Part shown: in pieces, positions 7,121 through 16,746 of the stretch
Layout: every line of letters begins with the position of its first letter
Numbering within the stretch: position 1 is the stretch's first letter
Assembly (NCBI GenBank): GCA_028689545.1
Contig: JAQVCX010000026.1
Coordinates: 1-34,525 of the forward strand
Reading direction: 5' to 3'
Length of the DNA stretch: 34,525 nt
From: Parabacteroides sp.
GTDB taxonomy: Bacteria > Bacteroidota > Bacteroidia > Bacteroidales > Tannerellaceae
Translations under genes and position numbers: made by a program
The notes under the pieces: model-generated
Databases searched by the model: none
What the model was told of the DNA's origin: nothing
What the model saw: the letters and a program-made list of their open reading frames with translations, nothing else

Positions 7121-8317
7121 ATGCGACAAATAATGAAACTATTTATCACATTCTTTCTTTTTATCCTATTTTCTGGATGTATAAAGAATGTATATGACCC
7201 TTCTGATAAAATTCCGGGAGAAGGTACTAATCCATTCTCGAAAGTAACGGTTCCCTCCAATTTCGATTGGTCGATGCTACAAATATCCCACCTTAGCGTA
7301 CAATCTTTCGACCCCTATGATGGTGCTTATAATTATCTGGTAGAAGTATTTGATAAAAGTCCGGAAGATCAAGAGGCGAATCTTCTCGCTACCGGGGTTT
7401 GTTCAAAGAAAACACTTTTCGATAAGAAAATTATCTATCCAAAGGGAGAGTCGGATCAAGTTTTCATACAACTGACAACCCCTACCGGATATCAGGCTAC
7501 CGCTCCTGTCGCCCTAACACCGGGCAATGATAATGTCTGTGCTTTCGATTCGTTAGCCGTATCGCAGGAAACAACCGCCACTCCGGTTAGCCAGACACCA
7601 ACCCGAAGCGTATCTTCTACCTATACATTTATAATAGAAGACTCTTTCCCTAATTATGGAGATTATGATTTTAACGATGCCGTGATAAAAGTCCAGATGG
7701 AAACTTCCCTAAAAGACGATTATGTGCAATCCGCTACTATAAAACTGACATTCCGCGCATTAGGTGGAACCAAGCGAGCCGGGGCTTTTATCCATTTTCC
7801 CGGCATGACTTCCAAAGACATCCAAAAAGCGGAGTTAAGTGGCTGGGGCACGACTCCGGAGCCGGAAATAGAGACTCCGGTTTATGCGTTATCGGATGAT
7901 ATACATGGATTATTCTCTTTTCATGAGATGATCAATACGGATAATGACCTTCCATATAGAGGAAAGCAAGAACGTTTGATCACGCTTACGTTCGCTGCCG
8001 GCGCGGTAAAAGATTTGACCATTGATGACATCGATCTTTTCACGACCGTACTCAAACGGGAAGGAGAGATTTTACGCACGGAGATCCACCAACGCGATTA
8101 TAGCTATACCCCCAAAGGTGTCAGATACCGCTCATACTCTAATGATAATTGCGTATGGGCCTTAATGATACCGGGCGATTTCAAATACCCGGTGGAACAT
8201 GCTTTTATCGGTGATGCCTATCCGGATATATTGAAATGGGTAAGTGGAGATAGCAAATACGCACAATGGTATAAAAGTAAGAATACGGTTGATAAGTGGA
8301 TTTATACCCAAGAATAA
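7121..8317 (+). CDS. LruC domain-containing lipoprotein
   Basis: This 398-aa protein starts with a lipoprotein signal (LFSG-C20, or C16 if the ATG at 7133 is used). At residues ~170-190 it carries the LruC/DUF4842 hallmark 'DSFPNYGDYDFNDAVIKV', followed by the long beta-rich domain of that family and a C-terminal block ending in 'ILKWVSGDSKYAQWYKS'. Members are surface or periplasmic proteins in Bacteroidota; the acidic D/N-rich loop suggests calcium binding (inference). Residues ~20-165 form a beta-sandwich-like region I cannot assign. It is monocistronic, with its own -7 box and a hairpin just after the stop. The exact role is unknown. Confidence 0.8.
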   Translation: MRQIMKLFITFFLFILFSGCIKNVYDPSDKIPGEGTNPFSKVTVPSNFDWSMLQISHLSVQSFDPYDGAYNYLVEVFDKSPEDQEANLLATGVCSKKTLFDKKIIYPKGESDQVFIQLTTPTGYQATAPVALTPGNDNVCAFDSLAVSQETTATPVSQTPTRSVSSTYTFIIEDSFPNYGDYDFNDAVIKVQMETSLKDDYVQSATIKLTFRALGGTKRAGAFIHFPGMTSKDIQKAELSGWGTTPEPEIETPVYALSDDIHGLFSFHEMINTDNDLPYRGKQERLITLTFAAGAVKDLTIDDIDLFTTVLKREGEILRTEIHQRDYSYTPKGVRYRSYSNDNCVWALMIPGDFKYPVEHAFIGDAYPDILKWVSGDSKYAQWYKSKNTVDKWIYTQE

Positions 8318-8320
8318 AAC

Positions 8321-8342
8321 AGGGAGGTTTTAAACCCTCCCT
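8321..8342. terminator. Hairpin between convergent LruC and DUF2461 genes
   Basis: A 7-bp stem AGGGAGG (8321-8327) / CCTCCCT (8336-8342) encloses TTTTAAAC. It lies just after the LruC stop and overlaps the last codons of the DUF2461 gene. There is no long T tract on either side, so its strength is uncertain. Confidence 0.5.
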
Positions 8343-9001
8343 AGATATTCATCTACCGTATAGTTTAAGAAACGGTTGAATGGCAATAGCAAGTTGAAGT
8401 CGTCCACCGTCTTATCCATCCAGTTCTTAGCGTAAAAGAAAGCATCCGGTTTATAAGATACTACGCTGAAATCCTTATGCTTCATGATGTAACCATAAGG
8501 AGAATCCATCGGATAGCCGGTAGGCATACGTTTCAGCATCTCTCCCTCTAGTACCGGGAATGTTTTCTTAAACGCCGATCCCTCGATAATAGCCGTAAAT
8601 TCCTCGATATGATCGTATATATCCTGACGAAGTTTCTTTAACAGCGCAGATGGCGGGCACCATACACCTCCGGAAAGCAAACAACCTCCCGGCTCCAGAT
8701 GGATATAATAACCACCCCGCTCACTGCCACGACCGCCTTGGGAGATATAGGCGGCGAAATGACATTTATAAGGGGTCTTATCCGGAGAGAAACGGATATC
8801 CCTGTAAATCCGGAACAAACAATCTTTCGCCTCCAACCCGGCTACCTCGGGATCGAACAAGGAGATACGAGTTATTAAATCCTGTACCTCATCGATAAAA
8901 CCCTTACGTAGGGTATCGTAACGATCTTTATTGTCTTGAAACCATTCCCGATTGTTATGGCTCCTCAACTCTGTCAAGAACTCTATAATCTGTTCATTCA
9001 T
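8330..9001 (-). CDS. DUF2461 family protein
   Basis: This 223-aa protein matches DUF2461 (TIGR02453-like) along its length. Features are N-terminal 'LRSHNNREWFQDNKDRYD', central 'FRIYRDIRFSPDKTPYKCHF' split by 'RDIRFS', then 'GYYIHLEPGGCLLSGGVW', and C-terminal 'YKPDAFFYAKNWMDKTV'. It appears complete. It lies 37 bp downstream of the patatin-like gene on the same strand and is probably co-transcribed with it. The family is widespread, cytosolic and of unknown biochemical function. Confidence 0.85.
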   Translation of the reverse strand: MNEQIIEFLTELRSHNNREWFQDNKDRYDTLRKGFIDEVQDLITRISLFDPEVAGLEAKDCLFRIYRDIRFSPDKTPYKCHFAAYISQGGRGSERGGYYIHLEPGGCLLSGGVWCPPSALLKKLRQDIYDHIEEFTAIIEGSAFKKTFPVLEGEMLKRMPTGYPMDSPYGYIMKHKDFSVVSYKPDAFFYAKNWMDKTVDDFNLLLPFNRFLNYTVDEYLGRV

Positions 9002-9038
9002 ACCTTTCCATTTTTAATCCTTACAAATGTAAGAAATA

Positions 9039-11243
9039 TTAGAAACGATAGCCCAGGTTCAGATAAAATTGCAAGTTATTATTCCGGTTGGACAATCCGA
9101 AATTCGTATTCATCGGGCCGACTATACTGTTATAGGCATACCCAATGCTACCTCCCCATACGCTTTCGCCCTTGAAGAGATCGAAGAAATCATTCTCATG
9201 GATCGCATAATTGGCGATCAAAGAGATATAATGCCGTTGCCCGATACGCTGACGCAAGTTTAAACGGACAATCACCACGGAATTATCGAATATCTCCATA
9301 TGGTTGATCCCGGCGAAGGGGAGCTGCTGGGGAAGATACCGTTCCGGCATATCGCCTCCCACCACATTCAAAAAGGGATAAGCCGGATCCTTCCCGATCA
9401 ACACACGCCCATCGATAGAAGGCAACAGGCTTAAATGGGAAGTCAATGGCAATACCGAAAGGAAACTGAGTTTCAAGGCGGAGAAGAACGTATGCCCTTT
9501 ATAGGTCACGAAGTTGTCCGTATAAATGGAATAGTCCGCTTGCAGGGAAACACCTTTACTCGGGAAGTACCGACGATCCAAGGTCTCCAGATGGGCTTGG
9601 GCGAAATAGCTGATGATACCATCCGGTTTTACCTGATGCTTTTGGTTTTCCGCCGTATAAAGGAATGAGTTATAATCGAAATACTCGTAACGGGCTCCTA
9701 GCTTCAACTTGAAATTCAGCCAGTTCATATCCGAATATCCGAGTTCCACGAAATGATGGCGATACGTCGTATTTACGATCTTATCCCCCCGGTTATATAC
9801 GTCGAGATCATGGTACGTGAACATATAAGACAAATTAATGTTACGCAATGGGTTACGCTCTATCGCATAGTCTACCCGCCCATACATTCGTTTCCCGATC
9901 CTTCCGGTTACGGAGAACTTCGAATGGTAACGGGCCCGATTGTCGAAAGTCACATTCAGCAACAGGGCGACGATATCCTCACTATTGAAATTCAAGCCCA
10001 AATTAACCGCGCTATTTGATTTCTGCTGTACCGTAAGCACCAAATCCTCCTGCCTCTCACCGACCAGTTTATAACTGACATTCGAGTAAAGGTTTGTACC
10101 GATCACGATAGACATGGCTTCCTGCAATTTCTTCACGGTAAGCAAGCTATTCTCTTTCAAGCCGCTAATCTGCGACAACCATTTCTCATCACGAGGATCT
10201 ACGCCTTCAAACAAGACACGCCGGATATGGAACGTATCGGTAGAGGCTACCGGATAGGAATGTAGCAATCTCGTTCGGTGCGTATCCGAACTATCGGATA
10301 TACCAATCTTTTTCTTTAAGGCAAGGATCTCATCCCATTGTTCGCGGGCGACTTGCTCGCCCCGGTTAATCAAGGTATCCAAGGCAGTCTTCCCAAAACT
10401 GGCGGAATTATAAGGGTCCGTATCCGGGCGTAACAACAGATCGGTCTGTTCCTTATTCGGCCCGTATTTCTCATAACCCTGCAAGGCGATAATCTGCCCT
10501 ACGATGTCCCAAGGGGTATTAATCCGCTCCAATTGTTTCAAGTCGCTAGTACCCAGATCTACGCCAATAATGATATCCGCGCCCATATCCCGTGCGACAT
10601 CCGCCGGATAGTTGTTCTTGATTCCACCATCTACCAGCACCATGCTATCCAAACGCACCGGGGCGAACACGGCGGGGATTGCCATGCTGGCACGCATAGC
10701 CAATGGAAGACTGCCGTGATGGAAGACATATTCTTGCCCGTCCACCACATTCAACGCCACACAAGCGAAAGGTATATTCAATTGATTGAAGTCCACGGAA
10801 TCATGATAGCCGATCGTCAGGTTCGAGAAAAGATTCTGGAGATTTTGCCCTTTTATCATCCCTTGGATCGTTATCTCTTTTTTACTCCGCCCAAAAGGGA
10901 GAGAGAATACATACCGCTCGGAGTTCTCTTTCTCCGGGAAAGTAAGGCTACTACGTTTTACCCGGTCGCTCAATAGCATGCTCCAGTCTTGCGACCTTAC
11001 CATGCTATCAATCTCCGCCGCGTTATATCCAACGGAATATAAGCCGCCCACGATAGCACCCATACTGGTTCCGGCGATATAATCGATAGGGATGCCCGCT
11101 TCCTCAAGTACTTTCAATACCCCGATATGAGCGACACCCTTTGCTCCTCCTCCGCCCAAGACCAATCCGACCTTTTTTCGTTCGGCCATCACCGAGGGCA
11201 TCAGCATCAACCCCATCAACCACCATACAAGAAACTTCCTCAT
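9039..11243 (-). CDS. Patatin-like phospholipase with C-terminal Omp85-type barrel
   Basis: This 734-aa protein has a signal peptide (MRKFLVWWLMGLMLMPSVMA). An N-terminal patatin domain (~25-300) has the oxyanion loop GGGGAKG (30-36), nucleophile elbow G-T-S60-M-G and catalytic Asp in DGG (206-208), i.e. an intact Ser/Asp dyad. Residues ~335-395 form one POTRA-like domain ('FHIRRVLFEGVDP', 'LYSNVSYKLVG'). Residues ~410-734 form a beta-barrel of the BamA/surface-antigen type ending in aromatic 'NLGYRF'. This is the PlpD-like (type Vd autotransporter) arrangement common in Bacteroidota: a phospholipase tethered to, or exported through, an outer-membrane barrel. It is followed at 37 bp by the DUF2461 gene. 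A -7 box lies 19 bp upstream. Confidence 0.9.
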   Translation of the reverse strand: MRKFLVWWLMGLMLMPSVMAERKKVGLVLGGGGAKGVAHIGVLKVLEEAGIPIDYIAGTSMGAIVGGLYSVGYNAAEIDSMVRSQDWSMLLSDRVKRSSLTFPEKENSERYVFSLPFGRSKKEITIQGMIKGQNLQNLFSNLTIGYHDSVDFNQLNIPFACVALNVVDGQEYVFHHGSLPLAMRASMAIPAVFAPVRLDSMVLVDGGIKNNYPADVARDMGADIIIGVDLGTSDLKQLERINTPWDIVGQIIALQGYEKYGPNKEQTDLLLRPDTDPYNSASFGKTALDTLINRGEQVAREQWDEILALKKKIGISDSSDTHRTRLLHSYPVASTDTFHIRRVLFEGVDPRDEKWLSQISGLKENSLLTVKKLQEAMSIVIGTNLYSNVSYKLVGERQEDLVLTVQQKSNSAVNLGLNFNSEDIVALLLNVTFDNRARYHSKFSVTGRIGKRMYGRVDYAIERNPLRNINLSYMFTYHDLDVYNRGDKIVNTTYRHHFVELGYSDMNWLNFKLKLGARYEYFDYNSFLYTAENQKHQVKPDGIISYFAQAHLETLDRRYFPSKGVSLQADYSIYTDNFVTYKGHTFFSALKLSFLSVLPLTSHLSLLPSIDGRVLIGKDPAYPFLNVVGGDMPERYLPQQLPFAGINHMEIFDNSVVIVRLNLRQRIGQRHYISLIANYAIHENDFFDLFKGESVWGGSIGYAYNSIVGPMNTNFGLSNRNNNLQFYLNLGYRF

Positions 11244-11261
11244 CTACCTGTTCTTTCCAGC

Positions 11262-11290
11262 AAATGTAACGGGTTTCCCCGAAAGCGCAA
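11262..11290 (-). promoter_or_regulatory. Putative promoter of the patatin-like gene
   Basis: The minus strand reads TACATTTG at 11269-11262, an exact TAnnTTTG -7 box. A TTG lies 18 nt upstream (11290-11288), one short of the usual spacing. The leader would be only ~12 nt. Confidence 0.45.
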
Positions 11291-11326
11291 GTGGATAGAT
11301 GGAATAAAAAGTGGTTTAAAACATTA

Positions 11327-12896
11327 TTATTCCACCAACCATCGCTCAATGTTCCAGGTCTCGGAGGAGAAGTTCACGCCGATCTTGAATAGCTTACGCT
11401 CATCGTTGGCGAAGGGAAGCGCGTATTGCTTCTCGTCGATCTGCCGCAAGGCCTCCTCGGCGGTGCCGTTGAGCTTGAACTCCATTATATATATGTAGCG
11501 ATCGGTCTGCAAGACCAAGTCGATGCGGCCATTCGAGGTGTGGTATTCCACCTTGGTATAAAGACCGGCAAGGCGGAAAACGATGAACAGCACATTCTGG
11601 TAATGCAGCTCCGTGTCCCGTTCCGGCTTTTGCCCGGCGATCACCTCGTAAGGGGTATCGGCGAAGAAGCTTTGGAGGCGGCGGAAGAAGGCGTCGTGGT
11701 TTCCGCTTTCCACTTCTTGTACAAAACGTCCTATCTCGAAGGGGGGTCTTCGCGGCGCTTATGCTCGTATAGAAAGGAAGCAGGTATTTGACAAAGCCCT
11801 CTTCTACCTCTAGATTTGGGAATCCTAGTTTATAGATGCCAAAACGGGGTTCATAGCCCTTAATGGTAAGGTATCCGCTTTGATAGATCACGGGTATCGG
11901 ATTCTTAGAGGCCGCGTCAATACTGTTCAATACGTCCGCGTCGGTCTCGGTGTTCGCCATCTCATAGAGGTCGTAACGGGTGTGCTTGAGCAGCTCCACG
12001 AGATAAGTGGGTGTTCCGGTCTCGAACCAATAGTCTCCAAATTCCATCTTGGCGAAGGTGTTCAATAAACTGAAAGGGTTGTATATTCCTTCGGACTTTG
12101 CGGTGAAATGGTATCCGTCATACCATTCCTTGAGCTTCTTGAGGGTTTCCTCATCGCTCATATCTTGTGTATCGGCCAATGTACGTAGGTCTTCTCTTAG
12201 ATACATCCGGATCTCTTCCTCCGTGATACCGCATATTTTTACATAGCGATTGTCCATCGATATGTCCATGAGGTTGTTCAAGTCGCTGAACACGCTCACC
12301 TTCCCGAACTTGGTCACACCGGTAAGCAGGGCGAAACGGATGGCCCGATCCATGGTCTTCAATACGCCATAGAAGGGTTTGAGCATGTTCCTCAACTGGT
12401 TTTGCAACTCCTCATCGTGCAGGGCCTGCAGTAAGGGCTTGTCGTATTCATCGATCAAGATCACGACTCGTTGCCCGGTTTTGCGATAAGCCCGGTCGAT
12501 AATCCCGGCAAAACGGAGCGGTAGGTTTCTTTCCGCCGGGTCCGCTCCATAGAGTTCTTCCCATGCGACGAGGTTACGATTCAAGATGTCCTCCAGATCG
12601 CTCGTGGAAGCATATCGCGCGATGTTCAAGTCGAGATGCAGAATAGGATACTCCGTCCATTCTTTTTCTAATTTCTCGATAGCCAGCCCCTCGAACAGTT
12701 CCTTCTTTCCTTGGAAGTAGGCCTCCAAGGTAGAGAGCAACAGGCTCTTCCCGAAACGGCGTGGGCGGCTCAGGAAATAATATCGCCCGGTTGTCGCCAA
12801 TTGATAGACCAAGGCGGTCTTGTCTATATAGAGATAACTATCCTTGCGAAGGCTCTCGAAGTTCTGTATGCCGATGGGATAAATTGTCTGGTTCAT
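11327..12896 (-). pseudogene. AAA-ATPase_like / PD-(D/E)XK nuclease-domain protein, frameshifted
   Basis: The family (AAA-ATPase_like pfam09820 plus C-terminal PDDEXK_9) is present in many copies in Bacteroidales. The N-terminal part is intact: 'IDKTALVYQLATTGRYYFLS', the P-loop-like 'SRPRRFGKSLLL' and Walker-B-like 'VVILIDEYDKPLL'. Up to 'FYTSISAAKTP' the frame is correct. At a run of six G on the plus strand (11741-11746, C6 in the gene) it shifts by one base into nonsense that stops near 11400. Removing one C restores 'KTPFEIGRFVQEVESGNHDAFF', and the frame continues to 'WNIERWLVE' at 11327. The restored protein is about 522 aa and includes the nuclease motif D...E-F-K ('GRIDLVLQ', 'IYIMEFKLNG'). 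It could be a real inactivation, homopolymer phase variation or a sequencing error. A second copy begins at 33778. Confidence 0.85.
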
Positions 12897-12925
12897 ATCG
12901 CGATATATTTAACGTGACTTACAGA

Positions 12926-12957
12926 CAAAGATATATATTATTCACGACGAGACCAAA
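12926..12957 (-). promoter_or_regulatory. Promoter of the AAA-ATPase_like gene, copy 1
   Basis: The minus strand reads TTTG (12957-12954), a 20-nt spacer and TATCTTTG (12933-12926). This is a full-consensus -33/-7 promoter, partly inside the 3' end of the upstream TPR gene. The leader after the -7 box is nearly identical to that of copy 2 at 33741-33777. Confidence 0.7.
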
Positions 12958-14374
12958 TTTCCTTTACTTCATCGGAAATCTCCGGCAGTTGGTTGATTAA
13001 ATTGCGTAAGTCCACGATAGAGACCTTGCTCTTCTTTCCATCCGGATCGATCATAGTTTCCTCCGAGACGTTCCGGAAAAACATATCCTCATAGAAGGAT
13101 CGCAGAAGCGCCCGGCTAAATACCAAAGTCCTTTCATCCGCTTTTTTCTTTAAACTCTCATTTATATAAAGGATCAAGATAAATAACCCTCGCTGGCGTT
13201 CCTCTTCACTTTGATACTTAGACACGTCGATCGCACTATACATATGTGCGATCGCTCCCAGAAAGTCCAGTCGATCCGGATTCTTTTTCCAAGCTTCGTA
13301 GAATAGGCGGGAAGCCTCCTTGTATTTTCCGTCTTTCTGGTAAGTCTCCGCACGGAAAGCCAATAATTGATTTACCAAGAATCGATTAGGCTCCAAGCCC
13401 GCTTCCGCCTTATCCAACAAATCATATGCCCGTTTCCGGTCATACGTCTTACCTAAAGCGGAACCTAATAAAAGGCACACCTCGACCGAGGTCGTATCTT
13501 GCTCGTAAGCCATTTCCAAGACATCCACCGAGGGTAGATAGAGACCCGCATAATACTTCGAGGCTCCTCCATATTTTAAGGTGAGATAAGTAGAATCACC
13601 ATCAGCCAACAAACTAGAATAGACAGAATCCGCCTGAATAAATTGTTTCACGATATATAATCCCAATCCTTTACTACGCAATAATTGACGATTCCCGGGA
13701 TTATAAAACAAGGCGGTATCGCAAATCGCCACTCCTTCCGATATATAATCCGGGCTACTCGCTCCCATACGATACATTGAATTCACTAACGCAACCGCCA
13801 ACCCCGCATTCTCACGGTTCAAGTTATACGCCTGAAAATAAGCGGTCGTAGCGGAAGGATATTGTTCCATTCGAGTATAGCAATCGCCAATCGCCCGGTA
13901 TAAAGCCGTATTATCCTCATTCTGGGCTTGCAATTTCTCGTAGGCATCAACCGCCTTCTCATACTCCCCCAATTGAAAATATAGACGTGCCAACTGATAA
14001 TTAGCGTAGAAGTTCGAGCTATCGGCAGATAACACTTGATGAAAATACCGCTCGGCATCCTTCGCACGGCCTAAGTTCGTCGCCGTCCGGGCCAGGGTAT
14101 TTAAGATATCCAAATTTGTCGTATCCATAGAAAGGCAAAGACGGTAATAGTCATAAGCCTTCCGATACCGAAGCATACCCTCATAGGCCTGCCCGATAGC
14201 GTTCATTATCTCATAATTCGAAGAATCGGCTGGCGTAAGGCTATCAGCATGAGCGATCACGGCCGTGTATTGTTTGCGGTTTACCAAGTCCTGCCAATTA
14301 AACGCCCGAGCATTCCCGGGAAAAATAAGGCAACAAAGCAACAGAACTGTAACTAAATTACATTTCACATTCAT
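12938..14374 (-). CDS. Periplasmic tetratricopeptide repeat protein
   Basis: This 478-aa protein has a signal peptide (MNVKCNLVTVLLLCCLIFPGNARA) and at least five to six TPR units between residues ~50 and 400 (for example 'AIGQAYEGMLRYRKAYDYYR', 'YQLARLYFQLGEYEKAVDAY', 'YRAIGDCYTRMEQYPSATTA'). It is the third gene after blaI and the M56/TonB gene on the same strand, 59 bp behind the latter, and is probably part of that operon. A scaffolding role in a BlaR1-type sensing or envelope function is inference from context; no enzymatic motif is visible. Its last bases overlap the promoter of the downstream AAA-ATPase_like gene. Confidence 0.8.
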   Translation of the reverse strand: MNVKCNLVTVLLLCCLIFPGNARAFNWQDLVNRKQYTAVIAHADSLTPADSSNYEIMNAIGQAYEGMLRYRKAYDYYRLCLSMDTTNLDILNTLARTATNLGRAKDAERYFHQVLSADSSNFYANYQLARLYFQLGEYEKAVDAYEKLQAQNEDNTALYRAIGDCYTRMEQYPSATTAYFQAYNLNRENAGLAVALVNSMYRMGASSPDYISEGVAICDTALFYNPGNRQLLRSKGLGLYIVKQFIQADSVYSSLLADGDSTYLTLKYGGASKYYAGLYLPSVDVLEMAYEQDTTSVEVCLLLGSALGKTYDRKRAYDLLDKAEAGLEPNRFLVNQLLAFRAETYQKDGKYKEASRLFYEAWKKNPDRLDFLGAIAHMYSAIDVSKYQSEEERQRGLFILILYINESLKKKADERTLVFSRALLRSFYEDMFFRNVSEETMIDPDGKKSKVSIVDLRNLINQLPEISDEVKEIWSRRE

Positions 14375-14433
14375 CTCTATATGTTTTAAATAGTACTCTG
14401 AATCAAGCGGCTAACGCTGCCCTCGCTCTTATC

Positions 14434-16257
14434 TCACTGTAACCGGAAAGTGATAGGCACCGTATATAAGACGCGGACCACCTTTCCGTCCTGACGGCCG
14501 GGAGTCCATCGGGGCATCGTCCCGATAACCCGTAACGCTTCGGCATCCAAGGAGGAATCTATGCCCCGTACTACTTTAGGCTCCACGATATTCCCCTCTT
14601 TATCTACCACGAACGAACAGATCACTCGGCCCTGCACTCCCGCTTGCTGGGCATCCACCGGATATTTTACACTTTGAGCGATGAACTTCAATAATTCACG
14701 ATCCCCTCCGGGATATTGCGGCATCACGTCTACGACAGTCAAAGTCTGTTCCTGCGGTTTCTCTGCCTGCCTTTGCAAACGGAATGTGATAGGGACCGTG
14801 TATTTCACGGCGACCGGTTTTCCACGTTGCGTTCCCGGATTCCAGACCGGCATCGTATTAATGACCCTTACAGCCTCTTCATTTAACGCCGGAGTTACTC
14901 CCCGAAGCACTTCCGGATTACTGATAGAGCCATCACGACCGACGATAAACGAACAAATCACACGGCCTTCTTCTCCCCGTTCTTGGCTTTCCTCCGGATA
15001 CTTTATATTACGGGCTATATATTTCAATAGCTCCGCATCCCCACCCGGAAATCTAGGCATCTTTTCTACTACGGTAAATACTTGTTCGCCTATCTCTCGC
15101 GATTTTGAGGATAAAGACAAATGCGTATTATCTGTCATATCAGCGGCCAAAACCTCCTGGGATTCTCTTCCTTGATAACTACATTGCAGAATCGCGTTAG
15201 CGGGAACATTCAACGCGAAAGCTCCTTCTATATCCGTAATCGTCCCTACCGTACCATTCTTAACCACGACCGATGCCCCTACCAAGGGATGTCCCTCCTC
15301 ATCTACCAGCACACCTGTGGCCGTCATCATCGCATTCGAGACCGTAGCCTCATTTGCCAAGCGGACCGTCAAACGGGCTACCGCCTCGATATTACTCAGC
15401 AACATCAAGATCCCTACCAAAGGTATAAATATCAAGTATTTCGTGCGTACGATACCCGGACTACGCTTCTTGTTCATCATCATGATCCGGTTCCTTAAAT
15501 GCAAGACATTGAAACTATTATATAAGGTAGTAACGGATTGATGATGAGCCAAGCCCAACAAATGATATTGATAGCTCTTACTATCGTAGCCGGACTGGAT
15601 CACCGTATTATCCGCCAGATACTCCAGATTATGCCTTACCTCACGTTTCAGCAGCCAGACGAAAGGATTGAACCAGCAAGCTATACAAATCAGCTCGCTA
15701 AGGATCACATCGATCGAGTGCCATTGATATACATGCGTACATTCATGTGTCAAGATCTCATCCGTCTCCTTATCCGAATGGCTCTCCGGATGCAAGAAAA
15801 TCATGCGGAAGAAAGAGAATGGCCCGGCAGCCTTCCGCAACGCATAAACCGGAGTCCCATGAATAACCGCGCGATCACTGGTATGAGCCAGCCATAAGAT
15901 ACTACCTAGCTGCACGAAGAATCGCCCGCATAAGAATATCACGATACCCCAATAAACAAGTCCCAAAGATCCCAGTATCCACTCCCGCCAATCCACGGAG
16001 GCAGCGGCAGCCGCTTTCGCCGTAGCCTCGGGCAAGATAGCGGAATACATATAAATCACGTCCGCTATAGGTTCTTGTTGACTCACCCAATCCTGTATGT
16101 TCAACAAAGGATAAAATAAAGCCAATCCAAAGAACGCCAACAAGATAGCACGGCGCAACTTAAAGAACGTGTCCTTATAAAAGAACAACCGGTAGAAGGC
16201 ATAAAAGAGTACAAAAGCTACATTCACCTTCATTAAGTAGGCAAATTCCGGTGTCAT
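14434..16257 (-). CDS. BlaR1-type M56 metallopeptidase with two TonB C-terminal domains
   Basis: This 607-aa inner-membrane protein has N-terminal hydrophobic helices (residues ~8-25, 36-53, 95-120). An M56 peptidase domain has zinc motif H171-E-C-T-H175 and a downstream 'NLEYLAD' with the third-ligand glutamate (E212), then another transmembrane helix (~286-306). A carboxypeptidase-regulatory-like beta sandwich (~318-365, 'GHPLVGASVVVKNGTVGTIT') follows, and then two tandem TonB_C domains (~395-495 and ~505-607). Both TonB_C domains have 'MP-(F/Y)PGGD-ELLK', 'GRVICSF' and 'YTVPITFRLQ'. In BlaR1/MecR1 systems the M56 protease responds to an envelope signal and leads to inactivation of BlaI; the signal here is unknown. 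It lies 17 bp after blaI, so they are co-transcribed. The double TonB domain is unusual and looks like an internal duplication. Confidence 0.88.
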   Translation of the reverse strand: MTPEFAYLMKVNVAFVLFYAFYRLFFYKDTFFKLRRAILLAFFGLALFYPLLNIQDWVSQQEPIADVIYMYSAILPEATAKAAAAASVDWREWILGSLGLVYWGIVIFLCGRFFVQLGSILWLAHTSDRAVIHGTPVYALRKAAGPFSFFRMIFLHPESHSDKETDEILTHECTHVYQWHSIDVILSELICIACWFNPFVWLLKREVRHNLEYLADNTVIQSGYDSKSYQYHLLGLAHHQSVTTLYNSFNVLHLRNRIMMMNKKRSPGIVRTKYLIFIPLVGILMLLSNIEAVARLTVRLANEATVSNAMMTATGVLVDEEGHPLVGASVVVKNGTVGTITDIEGAFALNVPANAILQCSYQGRESQEVLAADMTDNTHLSLSSKSREIGEQVFTVVEKMPRFPGGDAELLKYIARNIKYPEESQERGEEGRVICSFIVGRDGSISNPEVLRGVTPALNEEAVRVINTMPVWNPGTQRGKPVAVKYTVPITFRLQRQAEKPQEQTLTVVDVMPQYPGGDRELLKFIAQSVKYPVDAQQAGVQGRVICSFVVDKEGNIVEPKVVRGIDSSLDAEALRVIGTMPRWTPGRQDGKVVRVLYTVPITFRLQ

Positions 16258-16274
16258 GGTATGTGGAATTTAAG

Positions 16275-16637
16275 TTATTCTTTTCCTTTCTCAATCAAAT
16301 CGATGATATCTTTTAGATCATCCGCTGAAATTTTCTGATCTTTCGCGAAGAAAGAGACCATTTCCTTATACGAGTTGGCGAAATAATTCGTCACCACGCC
16401 GCCAAGGAACGTACGCTTATACTCCGTCTCCTCGATGAGAGGATGGTATTCATACGTATTCCCATAACGTTTCGCTTTCACGTATTTCTTTCGTTCCAGA
16501 TTCTTGATCACGGAAGCGAGCGTCGTATAAGGAGGTTTCGGGTCCTCGTATTTTGCCAGCACATCTTTCACAAAACAAGGACTGATCCGCCAAATCCAGC
16601 GCATCGCTTCTTCTTCCTGCATCGTTAGCTTCTCCAT
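16275..16637 (-). CDS. BlaI/MecI/CopY family transcriptional repressor
   Basis: This ~120-aa winged-helix protein begins 'MEKLTMQEEEAMRWIWRISP' and includes 'PPYTTLASVIKNLERKKYV', the BlaI recognition-helix region, and a C-terminal helical dimerisation part ending 'LKDIIDLIEKGKE'. I chose the ATG at 16637 over the in-frame ATG at 16670 because it matches the family start, follows 'aaaaggataag' (Shine-Dalgarno-like), and the upstream option would lie inside the promoter. It heads the operon with the M56 and TPR genes. A TACG-N7-CGTA dyad overlapping its -7 box is the likely autoregulatory operator, and the same arrangement precedes the neighbouring TonB lipoprotein gene. Confidence 0.9.
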   Translation of the reverse strand: MEKLTMQEEEAMRWIWRISPCFVKDVLAKYEDPKPPYTTLASVIKNLERKKYVKAKRYGNTYEYHPLIEETEYKRTFLGGVVTNYFANSYKEMVSFFAKDQKISADDLKDIIDLIEKGKE

Positions 16638-16667
16638 AAATCTTATCCTTTTATTAATGTATATCCA

Positions 16668-16722
16668 CAAAGCTACGGAATAATCGTAAACCGCACATGG
16701 AATACACGTTAATTAACATTAA
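16668..16722 (-). promoter_or_regulatory. blaI promoter-operator module
   Basis: Reading on the minus strand there are: the palindromic element GTTAATTAAC inside TTAATGTTAATTAAC (16722-16708); a 19-nt gap; the dyad TACG-N7-CGTA (16688-16674); and, sharing the dyad's last TA, an exact -7 box TAGCTTTG (16675-16668). The ATG of blaI follows 30 bp later. The order and all distances are the same as in the module at 17310-17364. Occupation of the dyad would block the -7 box. Confidence 0.75.
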
Positions 16723-16746
16723 TGACCCAAGATCACCAACACACAG

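Noticed and set aside
16638..16670. Upstream ATG (16670) as start of blaI
   Set aside because: The extra 11 residues would be encoded right against the -7 box and operator; the ATG at 16637 has a ribosome-binding-like sequence and matches the family N-terminus.
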